DNA from: RPQJ01 sp963732375
GTDB lineage: Bacteria; Pseudomonadota; Gammaproteobacteria; Steroidobacterales; Steroidobacteraceae
Assembly: GCA_963732375.1 (NCBI GenBank)
Contig: CAVSZE010000015.1
Coordinates: forward strand, 495,233 to 559,232
Length of the DNA: 64,000 bases
Direction of reading: 5' to 3'
A program made the translations under genes and the position numbers. Shown here piece by piece: positions 14,791 through 23,893 of this stretch (its first letter is position 1; the number at the start of each line of letters is the position of its first letter). The notes beneath the pieces were generated by a model, which was given only the letters and a program-made list of their open reading frames with translations, had not been told where the DNA came from and searched no databases.

Positions 14791-15462
14791 TCAGCTCGTG
14801 CCCGCGATCTCCCTGCGCATCGCGTCGATGGTCGCCCGGTAGTCCTTCGAGCCGAAGATTGCCGAGCCCGCGACGAAGGTGTCAGCCCCCGCTGCCGCGA
14901 CCTCGGCGATATTGTCCACCTTTACCCCGCCATCCACCTCGAGCCGGATCTCGCGCCCGCTGCGGTCGATCAACTCGCGTACCCGAGCGATCTTGGGCAG
15001 CACGGACGGAATGAACGACTGGCCGCCGAAGCCCGGGTTCACCGACATCAGCAGCACCATGTCGATCTTGTCGAGCACGTGGTCGAGCCAGCTGAGCGGC
15101 GAGGCTGGATTCAGCACCAGCCCTGGCCGACAGCCGTTCTCGCGAATCAGGCCGATCGTGCGGTCCACGTGTTCGCTGGCCTCGGGATGGAACGTGATCC
15201 AGGTGGCGCCCGCCTTCGCGAAGTCCGGCACGATCCGGTCCACCGGCTTCACCATCAGGTGCACGTCGATCGGCGCGGTGACGCCTGCCTTGCGCAACGC
15301 CTCGCAAACCAGCGGTCCAATGGTCAGGTTGGGGACGTAGTGGTTGTCCATCACGTCGAAATGGACCAGGTCGGCGCCTGCGTCGAGCACTGCGCGCACC
15401 TCTTCACCCAGGCGTGAAAAGTCTGCCGACAGGATGGACGGGGCGATCCAGTGCTTGGTCAT
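14791..15462 (-). CDS. rpe: ribulose-phosphate 3-epimerase
   Basis: A 223-residue TIM-barrel enzyme interconverting ribulose 5-phosphate and xylulose 5-phosphate. It contains IAPSILSADFSRLGEE, VHFDVMDNHYVPNLTIGPLV, IDVHLMVKPVDR, MSVNPGFGGQSFIPSVL and LEVDGGVKVDNI, covering the metal and phosphate sites. A GAGGAGCC ribosome binding site precedes the ATG. djlA ends 45 nt downstream of... the opposite side of its start region, in the same orientation, so the two may share a transcript. Confidence 0.97.
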   Translation of the reverse strand: MTKHWIAPSILSADFSRLGEEVRAVLDAGADLVHFDVMDNHYVPNLTIGPLVCEALRKAGVTAPIDVHLMVKPVDRIVPDFAKAGATWITFHPEASEHVDRTIGLIRENGCRPGLVLNPASPLSWLDHVLDKIDMVLLMSVNPGFGGQSFIPSVLPKIARVRELIDRSGREIRLEVDGGVKVDNIAEVAAAGADTFVAGSAIFGSKDYRATIDAMRREIAGTS

Positions 15463-15507
15463 GTCATGGCTCCTCGGGCACTCGCAGGACTGTAGCAGGC
15501 CATCCGG

Positions 15508-16305
15508 CTATTTCATCCCCCGGCTGTCACGTATCGCCTCGTACGCCTCGAGGATGCTGCGCGTGCGCTCGTGCGCAGCCTCGATCATCGACTCGGGCAG
15601 GCCGTTCGCAACCAGCTTGTCCGGGTGGTTCTGGCTCATCAGGCGGCGGTAGCTGAGCTTGACCTCGCGGTCGCTGGCGTCCGCGCGCACCCCGAGCACC
15701 TGGTAGGCGTCCGCGAGCCGCGATGGGGCACTGCGGGACTGCTGCGGCCCCGATTCACGGGCGTGGGCATGCATGCGCAGCATCGCCTCGAGCGCCGCGA
15801 ACTCGGCCGCTGATATGCCCAGTGCGCCGCACATCCGAGCGAAGACCGCACGCGTCGGCGGGTTGAGCCCCCCGCCCAGCATCGAGGCCTCGAGCTGTAT
15901 CTGCACGAACAGGCGCCGCAGGTCGCTGCGGCCGGCCACGAACGCGCGCAGGTCGGCAAGCACCGACTCGAGTGGAAAATCCGCCCGCTTGCCCTCGGTG
16001 AAGAAATCGATCGCGCGCCGGACGTCTTCCGCGCCCAGCGAGAAGCGGCGCATCACCGCCCGCGCGGCGTCGATCTCCTGCGCGGTGACCCGCCCATCGG
16101 ACTTCGCGACATGCCCCATGACCTGGAACGTCGCTCGGAAAAAGCCGTGGCTGATCGCGCTACGGCCGGCGCCGGCCGCGGAACCGCCATTGCCGTTGCG
16201 CCGGTCGAACTGGTGGCCGAGCAGCAAGCCCACGATCGCGCCCAGCAGGCCGCGACCTATGATCGCGCCGAGGACCGCGCCGATGAGTTTTCCGTACCAG
16301 CCCAT
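15508..16305 (-). CDS. djlA: membrane-anchored J-domain co-chaperone DjlA
   Basis: A 265-residue type III inner-membrane co-chaperone. The N-terminus is a glycine-rich transmembrane helix (KLIGAVLGAIIGRGLLGAIV), followed by a TerB-like helical domain (residues about 45-180) and a C-terminal J domain with YQVLGVRADASDREVKLSYR and the essential HPD in QNHPDKLVANGLPE. DjlA stimulates DnaK ATPase at the membrane and is linked to envelope stress signalling. It is divergent from purC and precedes rpe. Confidence 0.93.
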   Translation of the reverse strand: MGWYGKLIGAVLGAIIGRGLLGAIVGLLLGHQFDRRNGNGGSAAGAGRSAISHGFFRATFQVMGHVAKSDGRVTAQEIDAARAVMRRFSLGAEDVRRAIDFFTEGKRADFPLESVLADLRAFVAGRSDLRRLFVQIQLEASMLGGGLNPPTRAVFARMCGALGISAAEFAALEAMLRMHAHARESGPQQSRSAPSRLADAYQVLGVRADASDREVKLSYRRLMSQNHPDKLVANGLPESMIEAAHERTRSILEAYEAIRDSRGMK

Positions 16306-16408
16306 GGATTCCTTGACCGCCGGGGAAGGCTACTGCAACACTGGCTGCACGCGGCGGCGAGCTATGTTAGCAGCGCCAGGCCCGCGCCCCGACACCGGAA
16401 TTCCCGCT

Positions 16409-17311
16409 ATGCAGAACAGCCCCGCCGCCTCGCCACCGATGCATGAGTCGAACCTGCGCGGCCTCACGCGCACCCACCAGGGCAAGGTTCGCGACATCTA
16501 CGCCGTGGACGACAGCCACATGCTGATCGTCACGACCGACCGCCTGAGCGCTTTCGACGTAGTGCTGCCGGACCCGATCCCGGGAAAAGGCCGGGTGCTG
16601 ACCAGCATTTCGAACTACTGGTTCGCGCGCACTGGCCACATCGTGCCGAACCACATCGCGGACTACCCGCTCGAGCGTGCGGTGCCGGACGCGTCCGAGC
16701 GCGCGACCATCGCCGATCGCTGCATGGTCGTGCGGCGCCTGAAGGCCCTGCCGGTCGAGGCCGTCGTGCGTGGCTACCTGATCGGTTCCGGCTGGAAGGA
16801 CTACGAACGCACCGGCATGGTGTGCGGCATTCCGCTGCCACCCGGGCTGCGCATGGCCGATCGGCTGCCGCGCCCGATCTTCACGCCATCGACCAAGGCG
16901 GAACGCGGCCGCCACGACGAGAATGTCGGCTTCGCCGAGATCGAGGCGGCGATCGGACCGGCGCTGGCCGCGCAGGTCCGCGACACCGCGATCGCGCTCT
17001 ACGAATTCGCCGCAGCGCATTCGCTCGCGCGCGGCATCATCATCGCCGACACCAAGTTCGAGTTCGGCGTGGACGATGCCGGCACGCTCACGCTGATCGA
17101 CGAGGCGCTCACGCCGGATTCGTCGCGGTTCTGGCCGGTGGACACCTATTTGCCGGGCACCAGCCCGCCCTCGTTCGACAAGCAGTTCGTGCGCGACTAC
17201 CTCGAGACGCTCGACTGGGACAAGACGCCGCCGGGCCCGCGCCTGCCGGCCGAGGTGATCCGGGGAACCAGCGAAAAGTACCAGGAAGCGCTGCGCAGGC
17301 TCACAGCCTAG
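16409..17311 (+). CDS. purC: SAICAR synthetase
   Basis: A 300-residue phosphoribosylaminoimidazole-succinocarboxamide synthase, the longer form similar to yeast Ade1 rather than the 237-residue E. coli form. Motifs include GKVRDIYAVDD, VTTDRLSAFDVVLPDPIPGK, VVRGYLIGSGWKDYE, IIIADTKFEFGVDD and DEALTPDSSRFWP. It ligates aspartate to CAIR in purine synthesis. The ATG at 16409 lies in a sparse ribosome-binding context; a later ATG 14 codons in (MHESNLRG) would also retain the fold. purE and purK are 3.4 kb downstream. Confidence 0.95.
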   Translation: MQNSPAASPPMHESNLRGLTRTHQGKVRDIYAVDDSHMLIVTTDRLSAFDVVLPDPIPGKGRVLTSISNYWFARTGHIVPNHIADYPLERAVPDASERATIADRCMVVRRLKALPVEAVVRGYLIGSGWKDYERTGMVCGIPLPPGLRMADRLPRPIFTPSTKAERGRHDENVGFAEIEAAIGPALAAQVRDTAIALYEFAAAHSLARGIIIADTKFEFGVDDAGTLTLIDEALTPDSSRFWPVDTYLPGTSPPSFDKQFVRDYLETLDWDKTPPGPRLPAEVIRGTSEKYQEALRRLTA

Positions 17312-17314
17312 GGC

Positions 17315-18634
17315 ATGTCCGCCAACTTCTCCTCTCTGCAGCTGCGGGTCGAGCACTGGCTGTTCGACGTGCCGGAGTCGCTGGGAAATCGCGCGCTGGT
17401 GCTGCTCGCGATACCGCTGCGCCATGCCTACGCGTTGCTGCGCGATATCGCACGCGGCGACCTGGGGCTCCGCGCGATGAGCCTGGTTTATTCGACGCTG
17501 TTCGCGCTCGTCCCGGTCGTGGCAGTCGCATTCGCTGTGCTCAAGGCCTTCGGCTACCACCACGAAATCGAGCCAGCGCTGCTCGAGTTCCTGCGACCGC
17601 TCGGCGACCAGGGCCCCAGTATCGCGGCACGCATCATGGGATTCGTCGAGAACGTGCAGGGCACGCTGGTCGGCTCGGTCGGGTTCCTGTTCCTGCTCTA
17701 CGCCTCGATCTCGATGGTGCAGAAGGTCGAAGAGGCGCTGAACTTCACCTGGCACGTGGAGCGACCACGCAGCTTCGCGCGCCGCTCGACGGAATACCTG
17801 GTGGTACTGCTGGTCGTCCCGGTGCTGGCGGCGGTCGCGATGGCGCTGCTCGCTTCAGTCGAGGCGAGCACGGTCGTCGCGAAGCTTTCCGGACTGGCCA
17901 CGGGGCAGGCGGGCGGCCCGGCACGCACGCATTTTGCCTCCTACACACTGATCCTGGCGCTCTTCGGCTTCCTGTACATGTACATGCCGAACACGCGTGT
18001 GAGGATCTGGCCCGCCGCGGCCGGCACGCTCTTTGGAGGCCTGCTCTGGGCGTTCGTTGGCGCGCTATTCGCGCGCACCGTGGTCTACTCCGCGCAACTC
18101 GCCTCAGTCTATGCGGGCCTGGCGGTCGTGCCACTGTTCCTGTTCTGGCTGTACGCGAGCTGGCTGATCCTGCTGCTCGGCGCGCAGCTGTCGTTCTACG
18201 TGCAGCACCCTGAGTACCTGCGCACCGGGCACGCCGACATACCGACCACGGGCGTGCTGCGCGAGCGGCTGGCAATGTCGGTGATGGTCCTGCTGGCCGA
18301 GCGCTTCGTCCACGGCACCGAGCGCTGGTCCACCAACGGCCTGGCCGAACGGCTCGATGTCCCGGGGACGGTGCTCGGCAGCGTCGTGTCGGCGCTGGAG
18401 GCGCACGGCCTGCTATTGACGGCAGAGGATGACTCGCTGGTTCCGGCCCAGGACCTGGGCTCTATCAAGCTCGCGGGGATCCTCGATGCGATCCGCCACG
18501 AGACGCCGGATCCGCGACGGCCGGATCCGCGGCCGGTCGCGGCAGCCGATGCAGTGGCGCAATCGGCGGACGAAGCGCTGCGCGCGAGCCTCGGTGACCG
18601 GACGCTGCTCGACCTGGTGCGCAGCAACGCCTGA
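17315..18634 (+). CDS. YihY/BrkB family inner-membrane protein
   Basis: A 439-residue membrane protein of the YihY (UPF0761) family, once mislabelled RNase BN. Six hydrophobic segments lie in residues 25-290, with ALRAMSLVYSTLFALVPVVA, SVGFLFLLYASISMVQKVEE, and YMPNTRVRIWPAAAGTLFGG typical of the family. About 150 further residues form a soluble C-terminus resembling a winged helix (TNGLAERLDVPGTVLGSVVS), as in other long proteobacterial members. Function is unknown. It starts 3 nt after purC and is probably co-transcribed with it. Confidence 0.88.
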   Translation: MSANFSSLQLRVEHWLFDVPESLGNRALVLLAIPLRHAYALLRDIARGDLGLRAMSLVYSTLFALVPVVAVAFAVLKAFGYHHEIEPALLEFLRPLGDQGPSIAARIMGFVENVQGTLVGSVGFLFLLYASISMVQKVEEALNFTWHVERPRSFARRSTEYLVVLLVVPVLAAVAMALLASVEASTVVAKLSGLATGQAGGPARTHFASYTLILALFGFLYMYMPNTRVRIWPAAAGTLFGGLLWAFVGALFARTVVYSAQLASVYAGLAVVPLFLFWLYASWLILLLGAQLSFYVQHPEYLRTGHADIPTTGVLRERLAMSVMVLLAERFVHGTERWSTNGLAERLDVPGTVLGSVVSALEAHGLLLTAEDDSLVPAQDLGSIKLAGILDAIRHETPDPRRPDPRPVAAADAVAQSADEALRASLGDRTLLDLVRSNA

Positions 18635-18646
18635 CGGCAGCAGGGC

Positions 18647-19996
18647 TCAGTCGCCGGCGATGGTCATTTCCCCGACCAGGATCGAACCGATGCGAATGCC
18701 TCCGCGCAGGTCGAGGTCATTGCCGACCGAGACGATTCCGCGGTAGACATCCTTGAGGTTGCCAGCCACGGTCACTTCGTGGACCGGATACTCGATCTTG
18801 CCGCCCTCGACCCAGAAGCCGGCCGCGCCGCGCGAGTAGTCGCCTGTCACGCCGTTCACGCCCTGCCCCATCAGCTCGGTGACCAGCAGGCCCCGATCCA
18901 TGAGCCGCAGCATCGCCTCGAAGTCGCCGCCGCGGCCGGGCACGATGAGGTTGTGGGTCCCGCCGGCATTGCCGGTCGTGCGCAGGCCGAGCTTGCGCGC
19001 CGAATACGAGCCGAGCACGTAGCCGAGCAGCACCCCGCCCTCGACGAGTTCGCGATCGCGCGTGGCAACGCCCTCGTGATCGAACGGCGCACTGGCGAGC
19101 GCCTTCGGCAGGTGCGGCCTCTCGGAAATACCGAACCAGTCGGGAAACACCTGCTGGCCCGCCGCGTCCAGCAGGAACGAGGCACGACGGTACTGGCTGC
19201 CGCCACGGATCGCCCCGATGAAGTGGCCGATGAGACCTCGCGCGACCTCCGGGCTGAACAATACCGGCGCGCGCATCGTGCCGAGCTTTCGCGCACCAAG
19301 GCGCCGCACGGCGCGCTCGCCGCTCAGCCTGCCGACGCTGGCAACGTCCTCGAGTTCGCGCCAGTCGCGCGACGTCGAGTACCAGTAGTCGCGCTCCATC
19401 GTGCTGCCTTCGCTGCCGAGCACCGCGCAGCTCACGCTGTGTACCGAGCCTGGATAGGCCCGAAGGAACCCGTGCGTATTGCCGTAGGCGCGAATCCCGC
19501 GATGCGAACTGACGCCCGCGCCCTCCGAGTTGGTGATGCGCGAATCCACTGCCAGGGCCGCCGCCTCGCATTCGAGCGCGAGCTCGCAGGCACGTTCCGG
19601 TGTCAGGTCCCATGGATGTGAGAGGTCCAGGTCGGGCACGTCCGTCGCCAGCGTGTCCGGGTCTGCGAGCCCCGCGCAGGGATCCTCCGACGTGAACCGC
19701 GCAATGCTGCAGGCCTTCGCGACCGTCTCGCGCAGCGCCGCCGCACCCAGGTCGGCCGTGCTGGCCGAGCCCTTGCGCGTGCCGAAATACACGGTGACGC
19801 CCAAGCCGCGATCGCGCTGGTATTCGACCGTGTCGACCTCGCCCAGGCGCACCGAGGCCGACAGGCCGACGTCCACGCTGACCGCGGCCTCGGCCTGGGA
19901 AGCACCAAGCACAAGGGCTTCCTGCAGCGCGATCTCCACGAGCGCAAGAAGGTCCGCGCCGTCTGCAACGGGCGTCAGTGACGATTCAGTGGGCAT
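18647..19996 (-). CDS. pmbA: metalloprotease-related protein PmbA (TldE)
   Basis: A 449-residue partner of TldD. It shows VSVDVGLSASVRLGEVDTVE, DRGLGVTVYFGTRKGSAS, LEGG-like ligands are absent, and the C-terminus has LMGQGVNGVTGDYSRGAAGFWVEG, typical of PmbA/TldE. The TldD-TldE heterodimer degrades unfolded peptides and matures microcins and CcdA; only TldD carries the metal site. The ATG at 19996 is preceded by a TAGAAT -10 about 30 nt upstream. It is divergent from darP, the usual neighbour in gammaproteobacteria; tldD itself lies at 23.9-25.4 kb. Confidence 0.93.
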   Translation of the reverse strand: MPTESSLTPVADGADLLALVEIALQEALVLGASQAEAAVSVDVGLSASVRLGEVDTVEYQRDRGLGVTVYFGTRKGSASTADLGAAALRETVAKACSIARFTSEDPCAGLADPDTLATDVPDLDLSHPWDLTPERACELALECEAAALAVDSRITNSEGAGVSSHRGIRAYGNTHGFLRAYPGSVHSVSCAVLGSEGSTMERDYWYSTSRDWRELEDVASVGRLSGERAVRRLGARKLGTMRAPVLFSPEVARGLIGHFIGAIRGGSQYRRASFLLDAAGQQVFPDWFGISERPHLPKALASAPFDHEGVATRDRELVEGGVLLGYVLGSYSARKLGLRTTGNAGGTHNLIVPGRGGDFEAMLRLMDRGLLVTELMGQGVNGVTGDYSRGAAGFWVEGGKIEYPVHEVTVAGNLKDVYRGIVSVGNDLDLRGGIRIGSILVGEMTIAGD

Positions 19997-20080
19997 GTTT
20001 CCGCCGGATTGCTGCAAGCGGGCATTCTAGCAGCGGCCGGGCCCGCGGCCGCGCGTGCTAGCATCCCGCGCGGAGGAAGG

Positions 20081-20617
20081 ATGGGCGACACGCACGACGA
20101 CGACGAAGACCTGGCCCCTAGCAGGAGCGAGAAAAAGCGGCAGAGCCGCGGCCTCCAGGACCTCGGCTGGGAACTCGTGGAACTGCCCGAAACGGAGCTT
20201 GCAGCGATGCCGCTGCCGGACGACGTGCGCGAGGCGGTAGAGGTCGCCCGCCGCATCACCAGCAATGGCGCCAAGGCGAGGCAGCGCCTCTACATCGGCA
20301 AGCTGTTGCGGCGCATCGATACCGATCCCATACGGCAGGCACTGGATCGCCGCGGCGAGATCGACCGGCAACGCCTGCTGCGGGAAAAGTCCGTCGAACG
20401 CTGGCGCGATCGCCTGCTGACCGACGAGGCCTCCGCCTGGACCGAGCTCGGTGCCATCGTAGACCGGGCGGTGCTGAAGCAGTTGCGCACCATGGTGCGC
20501 CAGGCCCGGGCCGAGCAATCCGCATCTCGTCCGCCGGCAGCCGCTCGCCAGCTCTACCGCCGGCTGCGCGAGATTCTCGCGTCGCACGAGCGCCAGGATT
20601 CCGAGGCAGCACCCTAG
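20081..20617 (+). CDS. darP: ribosome-associated protein DarP (YjgA, DUF615)
   Basis: A 178-residue acidic-then-basic protein of the DUF615 family, with SRSEKKRQSRGLQDLGWELV, ELPETELAAMPLPDDVREAV, ARQRLYIGKLLRRIDTDPIR and a C-terminal YRRLREIL helix. DarP binds late 50S precursors and aids peptidyl-transferase-centre maturation. The ATG at 20081 is fixed by an excellent GGAGGAAGG ribosome binding site; an open frame upstream is noncoding. The N-terminus is rich in Asp/Glu (DTHDDDEDLAPSR). Confidence 0.94.
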   Translation: MGDTHDDDEDLAPSRSEKKRQSRGLQDLGWELVELPETELAAMPLPDDVREAVEVARRITSNGAKARQRLYIGKLLRRIDTDPIRQALDRRGEIDRQRLLREKSVERWRDRLLTDEASAWTELGAIVDRAVLKQLRTMVRQARAEQSASRPPAAARQLYRRLREILASHERQDSEAAP

Positions 20618-20692
20618 GGCAGCGGGCGACCGCCCCGGACCCGCGGGGCAGGTCGGCTCGAACCGGGGATCGCGGGTACGGCGCGGAGCCGA

Positions 20693-20701
20693 TGTTACAA
20701 T
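20693..20701 (+). promoter_or_regulatory. extended -10 promoter of purEK
   Basis: TG-T-TACAAT (20693-20701) ends 6 nt before the GTG start of purE, so the message would be almost leaderless. No PurR-like box or consensus -35 was noticed. Confidence 0.45.
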
Positions 20702-20707
20702 GCCGCG

Positions 20708-21211
20708 GTGAAACCACTCGTTGGCATCATCATGGGGTCGACCTCCGACTGGGAGACCCTGAAGTCCGCCGCCCAGATGCTCGATCGTCTCGGCGTCCCG
20801 TACGAGACGCGCGTCGTCTCGGCCCACCGCACACCGGACCTGCTGTTCGAGTACGCCAGTTCCGCTCGCAGCCGGGGCCTCCAGGTATTGATCGCCGGCG
20901 CCGGCGGCGCTGCCCACCTGCCGGGCATGGCGGCCGCCAAGACCGCGCTGCCGGTGCTTGGAGTGCCGGTGCAGTCGAAGACGCTGCATGGCGTCGATTC
21001 ACTGCTCTCGATCGTGCAGATGCCGGCCGGCATCCCGGTTGGAACCCTGTCGATCGGTGTAGCCGGCGCGACGAACGCAGCGCTGCTGGCCGCATCCATC
21101 CTGGGACTCTCTCACGAGGCGATCCGCGAATCGCTCGATGCGTTCCGCGCCGAGCAGACGACGAAAGTGCTCGCGCAGCCCGATCCTCGCGAACCGCCCA
21201 CCGGCACATGA
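20708..21211 (+). CDS. purE: N5-carboxyaminoimidazole ribonucleotide mutase
   Basis: A 167-residue class I PurE that moves the carboxyl group of N5-CAIR to give CAIR. It has VGIIMGSTSDWETLKSAAQM, ETRVVSAHRTPDLLFEYA and IAGAGGAAHLPGMAAAKTAL, containing the active-site Ser, Asp and His. The GTG start follows an extended -10 without a Shine-Dalgarno sequence. Its stop overlaps the purK start (ATGA), so the pair is coupled, as expected for consecutive pathway steps. Confidence 0.97.
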   Translation: MKPLVGIIMGSTSDWETLKSAAQMLDRLGVPYETRVVSAHRTPDLLFEYASSARSRGLQVLIAGAGGAAHLPGMAAAKTALPVLGVPVQSKTLHGVDSLLSIVQMPAGIPVGTLSIGVAGATNAALLAASILGLSHEAIRESLDAFRAEQTTKVLAQPDPREPPTGT

Positions 21212-22293
21212 AAGTCGGCGTCATCGGTGCCGGCCAGCTGGGACAGATGCTGGCGCTGGCCGGGCATCCACTCGCCCTGGAGTTCCTGTTCCTCGATTCG
21301 AGCGCAGACTCCCCGGGTGCCCGGGTGGGACCGATCATCACCGGCCAGTTCGATGACCCGGCCAGCCTGCGAAAACTTGCGGCTGGCACGGACCTCGTCA
21401 CCTACGAGTTCGAGAACGTGCCGGTCTCCGCGCTCGAGAAAGTGTCGAAGACGCGTCGCTGCCTGCCGCCGATCGAGGCGCTGCGCGTGTCCCAGGATCG
21501 GCTGCTCGAGAAGGAACTCTTCCAGCGCCTGCGCATCCCGACACCGCCATTCCGCGCCGTGGACAGCATCGACGAACTGCGTGCCGCCGTGACCGCAGTG
21601 GGCCTGCCCTGCGTGCTCAAGACCCGCAGGCTCGGCTACGACGGGCGCGGCCAGCAATACCTGCGCCGGCCCGCGGACATCGAGCCGGCCTGGGCCGCAC
21701 TGGGCGGCGTGGCGCTGATCCTCGAGGGATTCGTGAAATTCGACCGCGAGGTCTCGATCATCGGCGCACGAAGCACGCGTGGTGAAACCCGCTGCTACCC
21801 GCTCGCCGAAAACCAGCATCGGGATGGCATCCTGCGCGTTACGCGAGCGCCCCACAGGAACGCTCGCCTGCAGCGCGCGGCTGAGCGGCACCTGCGTCGC
21901 GTGCTCAACCACTTCGGATACGCGGGCGTCTTGACGATCGAGTTCTTCGTGCAGCGTGGCAAGCTGGTCGCGAACGAGATGGCGCCGCGAGTGCACAATT
22001 CCGGACACTGGACCACCGAGGGCGCGGTGACCTCGCAGTTCGAAAACCACCTGCGCGCGATCCTCGGGCTGCCGCTCGGCGACACCAGCGCCGTCGGCCA
22101 CGCAGCGATGGTCAATTACATAGGCACGATGCCGGATCGCGAACGAGTGCTGGCCATTCCCGGGGCGCACCACCACGACTATGGAAAGTCGCCCAGGGAC
22201 GGACGCAAGCTCGGGCACGGCACCGTCGTGGCAACCACTGCCGCCGGGCGCGATCGCCTGCTCCGGCGCCTGCTGCGCCACGTGCCGGGTTGA
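21208..22293 (+). CDS. purK: N5-carboxyaminoimidazole ribonucleotide synthase
   Basis: A 361-residue ATP-grasp enzyme that carboxylates AIR to N5-CAIR using ATP and bicarbonate. Diagnostic segments are KVGVIGAGQLGQMLALAGHP at the N-terminus, LKTRRLGYDGRGQQYLRRP in the central ATP-grasp domain, and NEMAPRVHNSGHWTTEGAVT with the metal-binding Glu/Asn. Length is typical. It is coupled to purE and followed by the ATPase-FHA gene after an 83-nt gap. Confidence 0.97.
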   Translation: MKVGVIGAGQLGQMLALAGHPLALEFLFLDSSADSPGARVGPIITGQFDDPASLRKLAAGTDLVTYEFENVPVSALEKVSKTRRCLPPIEALRVSQDRLLEKELFQRLRIPTPPFRAVDSIDELRAAVTAVGLPCVLKTRRLGYDGRGQQYLRRPADIEPAWAALGGVALILEGFVKFDREVSIIGARSTRGETRCYPLAENQHRDGILRVTRAPHRNARLQRAAERHLRRVLNHFGYAGVLTIEFFVQRGKLVANEMAPRVHNSGHWTTEGAVTSQFENHLRAILGLPLGDTSAVGHAAMVNYIGTMPDRERVLAIPGAHHHDYGKSPRDGRKLGHGTVVATTAAGRDRLLRRLLRHVPG

Positions 22294-22376
22294 GTCCCGC
22301 CCCGGCGTCGAGAATGTGACCGACCCGGTTATTACGGAGGGGTGCGGTTCCATTATAGTGCCGGCCGGAGCCCCGC

Positions 22377-23654
22377 ATGTACCTCGAACATTTCCAGCTC
22401 AGTGAATTGCCGTTCCGGCTGAGTCCGGACCCGGCCTTCATGTACCTGAGCCAGATCCACTCCCGTGCCAAGGCGTACATGGAGTCGACGATCTGGTTCA
22501 CGGACGGCTTCGTCGTGATAACCGGGGAGATCGGGTCCGGCAAGACGACGCTGATCGAGACTTTCCTCAGGGAAATCGACCAGGACGTGGTCGTCGCGCA
22601 GATCAACCAGACGCAGGTGACGCCGATCGAGTTCCTGCAGACGGCACTCGTGCAGTTCGGCTACAGCCCGTTTCGAATGCGCAAGGCGGAACTGCTCGCG
22701 ACGCTGAACGACTTCCTGATCGAGCAGTACGCCAACGGGCGCAAGGTGCTGCTGATCATCGACGAGGCGCAGAACCTCACCAACAAGGTGCTCGAGGAAG
22801 TGCGTCTGCTGTCTGGCGTCGAGACCACCAAGGAAAAGGTGCTGCGCATCATCCTGGCCGGCCAGCCGGAACTGAACGACAAGCTTGATTCCGCCGGGCT
22901 GATACAGCTCAGGCAACGGGTGCGACTGCGCTTCCACCTTACCGCCCTCAGTGAAACAGACATGGAGGAATATGTGCGGCACCGGCTGCGCATTGCCGGC
23001 GCCGGCGACCGCGACCTCTTCGAACCAGAGACCTTCCCGCTGCTGTATCGCTACGCCGGAGGCATACCGCGCCTGGTGAACACGCTCTGCGACACCGCGT
23101 TGATTGCAGCCTTCGCGCAGGACCGGTTCACGGTATCGGCGGAGGACCTGAAATCGGCGGTGAACGAGCTCCAGTGGGTCGAATACGCGGCACGGACGTC
23201 CTCGCACCTGCGTCCCTCGATCGACGACACCGCATCGGAGGAATTACCGCCGATCGGCCGCCTGGTTCTGACGCTCAAGGGTTCCACGGTGCAGGAAGCC
23301 TGCCTCGTGCCGGGACGGCTGTTCATCGGGCGCACCGCCGACAACGACATTCGGGTCGAGAGCAACTTCGTGAGCCGCCATCACGCCCAGGTCGTCACTA
23401 CTCCGGAAGGCAGCTCGATCGAGGACCTGAACAGCACGAACGGCATATTCGTGCGCGGCCGGCGCATTCGACGCTACAAGCTGCAGGACAAAGACGTCGT
23501 GAAACTCGGTACTCACGAGATCATTTATTACCAGGCCGAACCGCTGGGCACATCGACGATGGTACTCGATGGCAGCGAGAGCGAGACGGACGCAGACGAG
23601 GCGGAGCAGGACGGCGAAGCAGCCGAGGAACTCGAGGACAGTCGCGAGACCTGA
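22377..23654 (+). CDS. ExeA/GspA-like AAA ATPase fused to an FHA domain
   Basis: A 425-residue protein. Residues 1-270 form an ExeA-type AAA ATPase (MYLEHFQLSELPFRLSPDP start, Walker A GEIGSGKT 50-57, Walker B VLLIIDE 124-130, GGIPRLVNTLCD sensor region 228-239). Residues about 295-385 form a forkhead-associated domain with G318-R319, S333-R-H-H336 and the N352-STNG loop that binds phosphothreonine. An acidic tail follows. Typical GspA carries a periplasmic peptidoglycan-binding domain and a membrane helix instead; both are absent here, so a type II secretion role is doubtful. A TATAGT -10 lies at 22354-22359. Neighbours (purK, tldD) give no clue. Confidence 0.85.
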   Translation: MYLEHFQLSELPFRLSPDPAFMYLSQIHSRAKAYMESTIWFTDGFVVITGEIGSGKTTLIETFLREIDQDVVVAQINQTQVTPIEFLQTALVQFGYSPFRMRKAELLATLNDFLIEQYANGRKVLLIIDEAQNLTNKVLEEVRLLSGVETTKEKVLRIILAGQPELNDKLDSAGLIQLRQRVRLRFHLTALSETDMEEYVRHRLRIAGAGDRDLFEPETFPLLYRYAGGIPRLVNTLCDTALIAAFAQDRFTVSAEDLKSAVNELQWVEYAARTSSHLRPSIDDTASEELPPIGRLVLTLKGSTVQEACLVPGRLFIGRTADNDIRVESNFVSRHHAQVVTTPEGSSIEDLNSTNGIFVRGRRIRRYKLQDKDVVKLGTHEIIYYQAEPLGTSTMVLDGSESETDADEAEQDGEAAEELEDSRET

Positions 23655-23658
23655 ACGC

Positions 23659-23877
23659 TCAGTCGTCAAGCGACCTCGCATCGTACTCAGACTGGCTCTC
23701 GCGGTATTCGCGCCGCCGCATCCAGAGCACGAGTCCCACCGTCAGGGCAAGGCCACCCAGCAGCAGCAGCAGGCCCCGCGGTCCGCGCTCGCCGATGAAC
23801 GCGGCCACGAGCGCAGCCGCACCTGCCGTCATGTACAGGTACGGCAGGAGTTCGTACAGGCTGCGTGGAATCCACAT
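23659..23877 (-). CDS. small two-helix membrane protein, unknown function
   Basis: A 72-residue protein starting MWIPRSLYELLPYLYMTAGA, with two hydrophobic segments (about residues 10-28 and 35-52) separated by a GERGPRG turn, and a charged C-terminus (RRREYRESQSEYDARSLDD). I do not recognise a family. It starts 16 nt after tldD and is convergent with the ATPase-FHA gene with a 4-nt gap. Synteny suggests it is the last gene of the rng-tldD run. Confidence 0.6.
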   Translation of the reverse strand: MWIPRSLYELLPYLYMTAGAAALVAAFIGERGPRGLLLLLGGLALTVGLVLWMRRREYRESQSEYDARSLDD

Positions 23878-23893
23878 CGGCGCGCCCGGGGGC

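Noticed and set aside
17315..18634. RNase BN annotation for the YihY-like gene.
   Set aside because: That name was assigned historically in error; the protein is a membrane protein with no nuclease motif.
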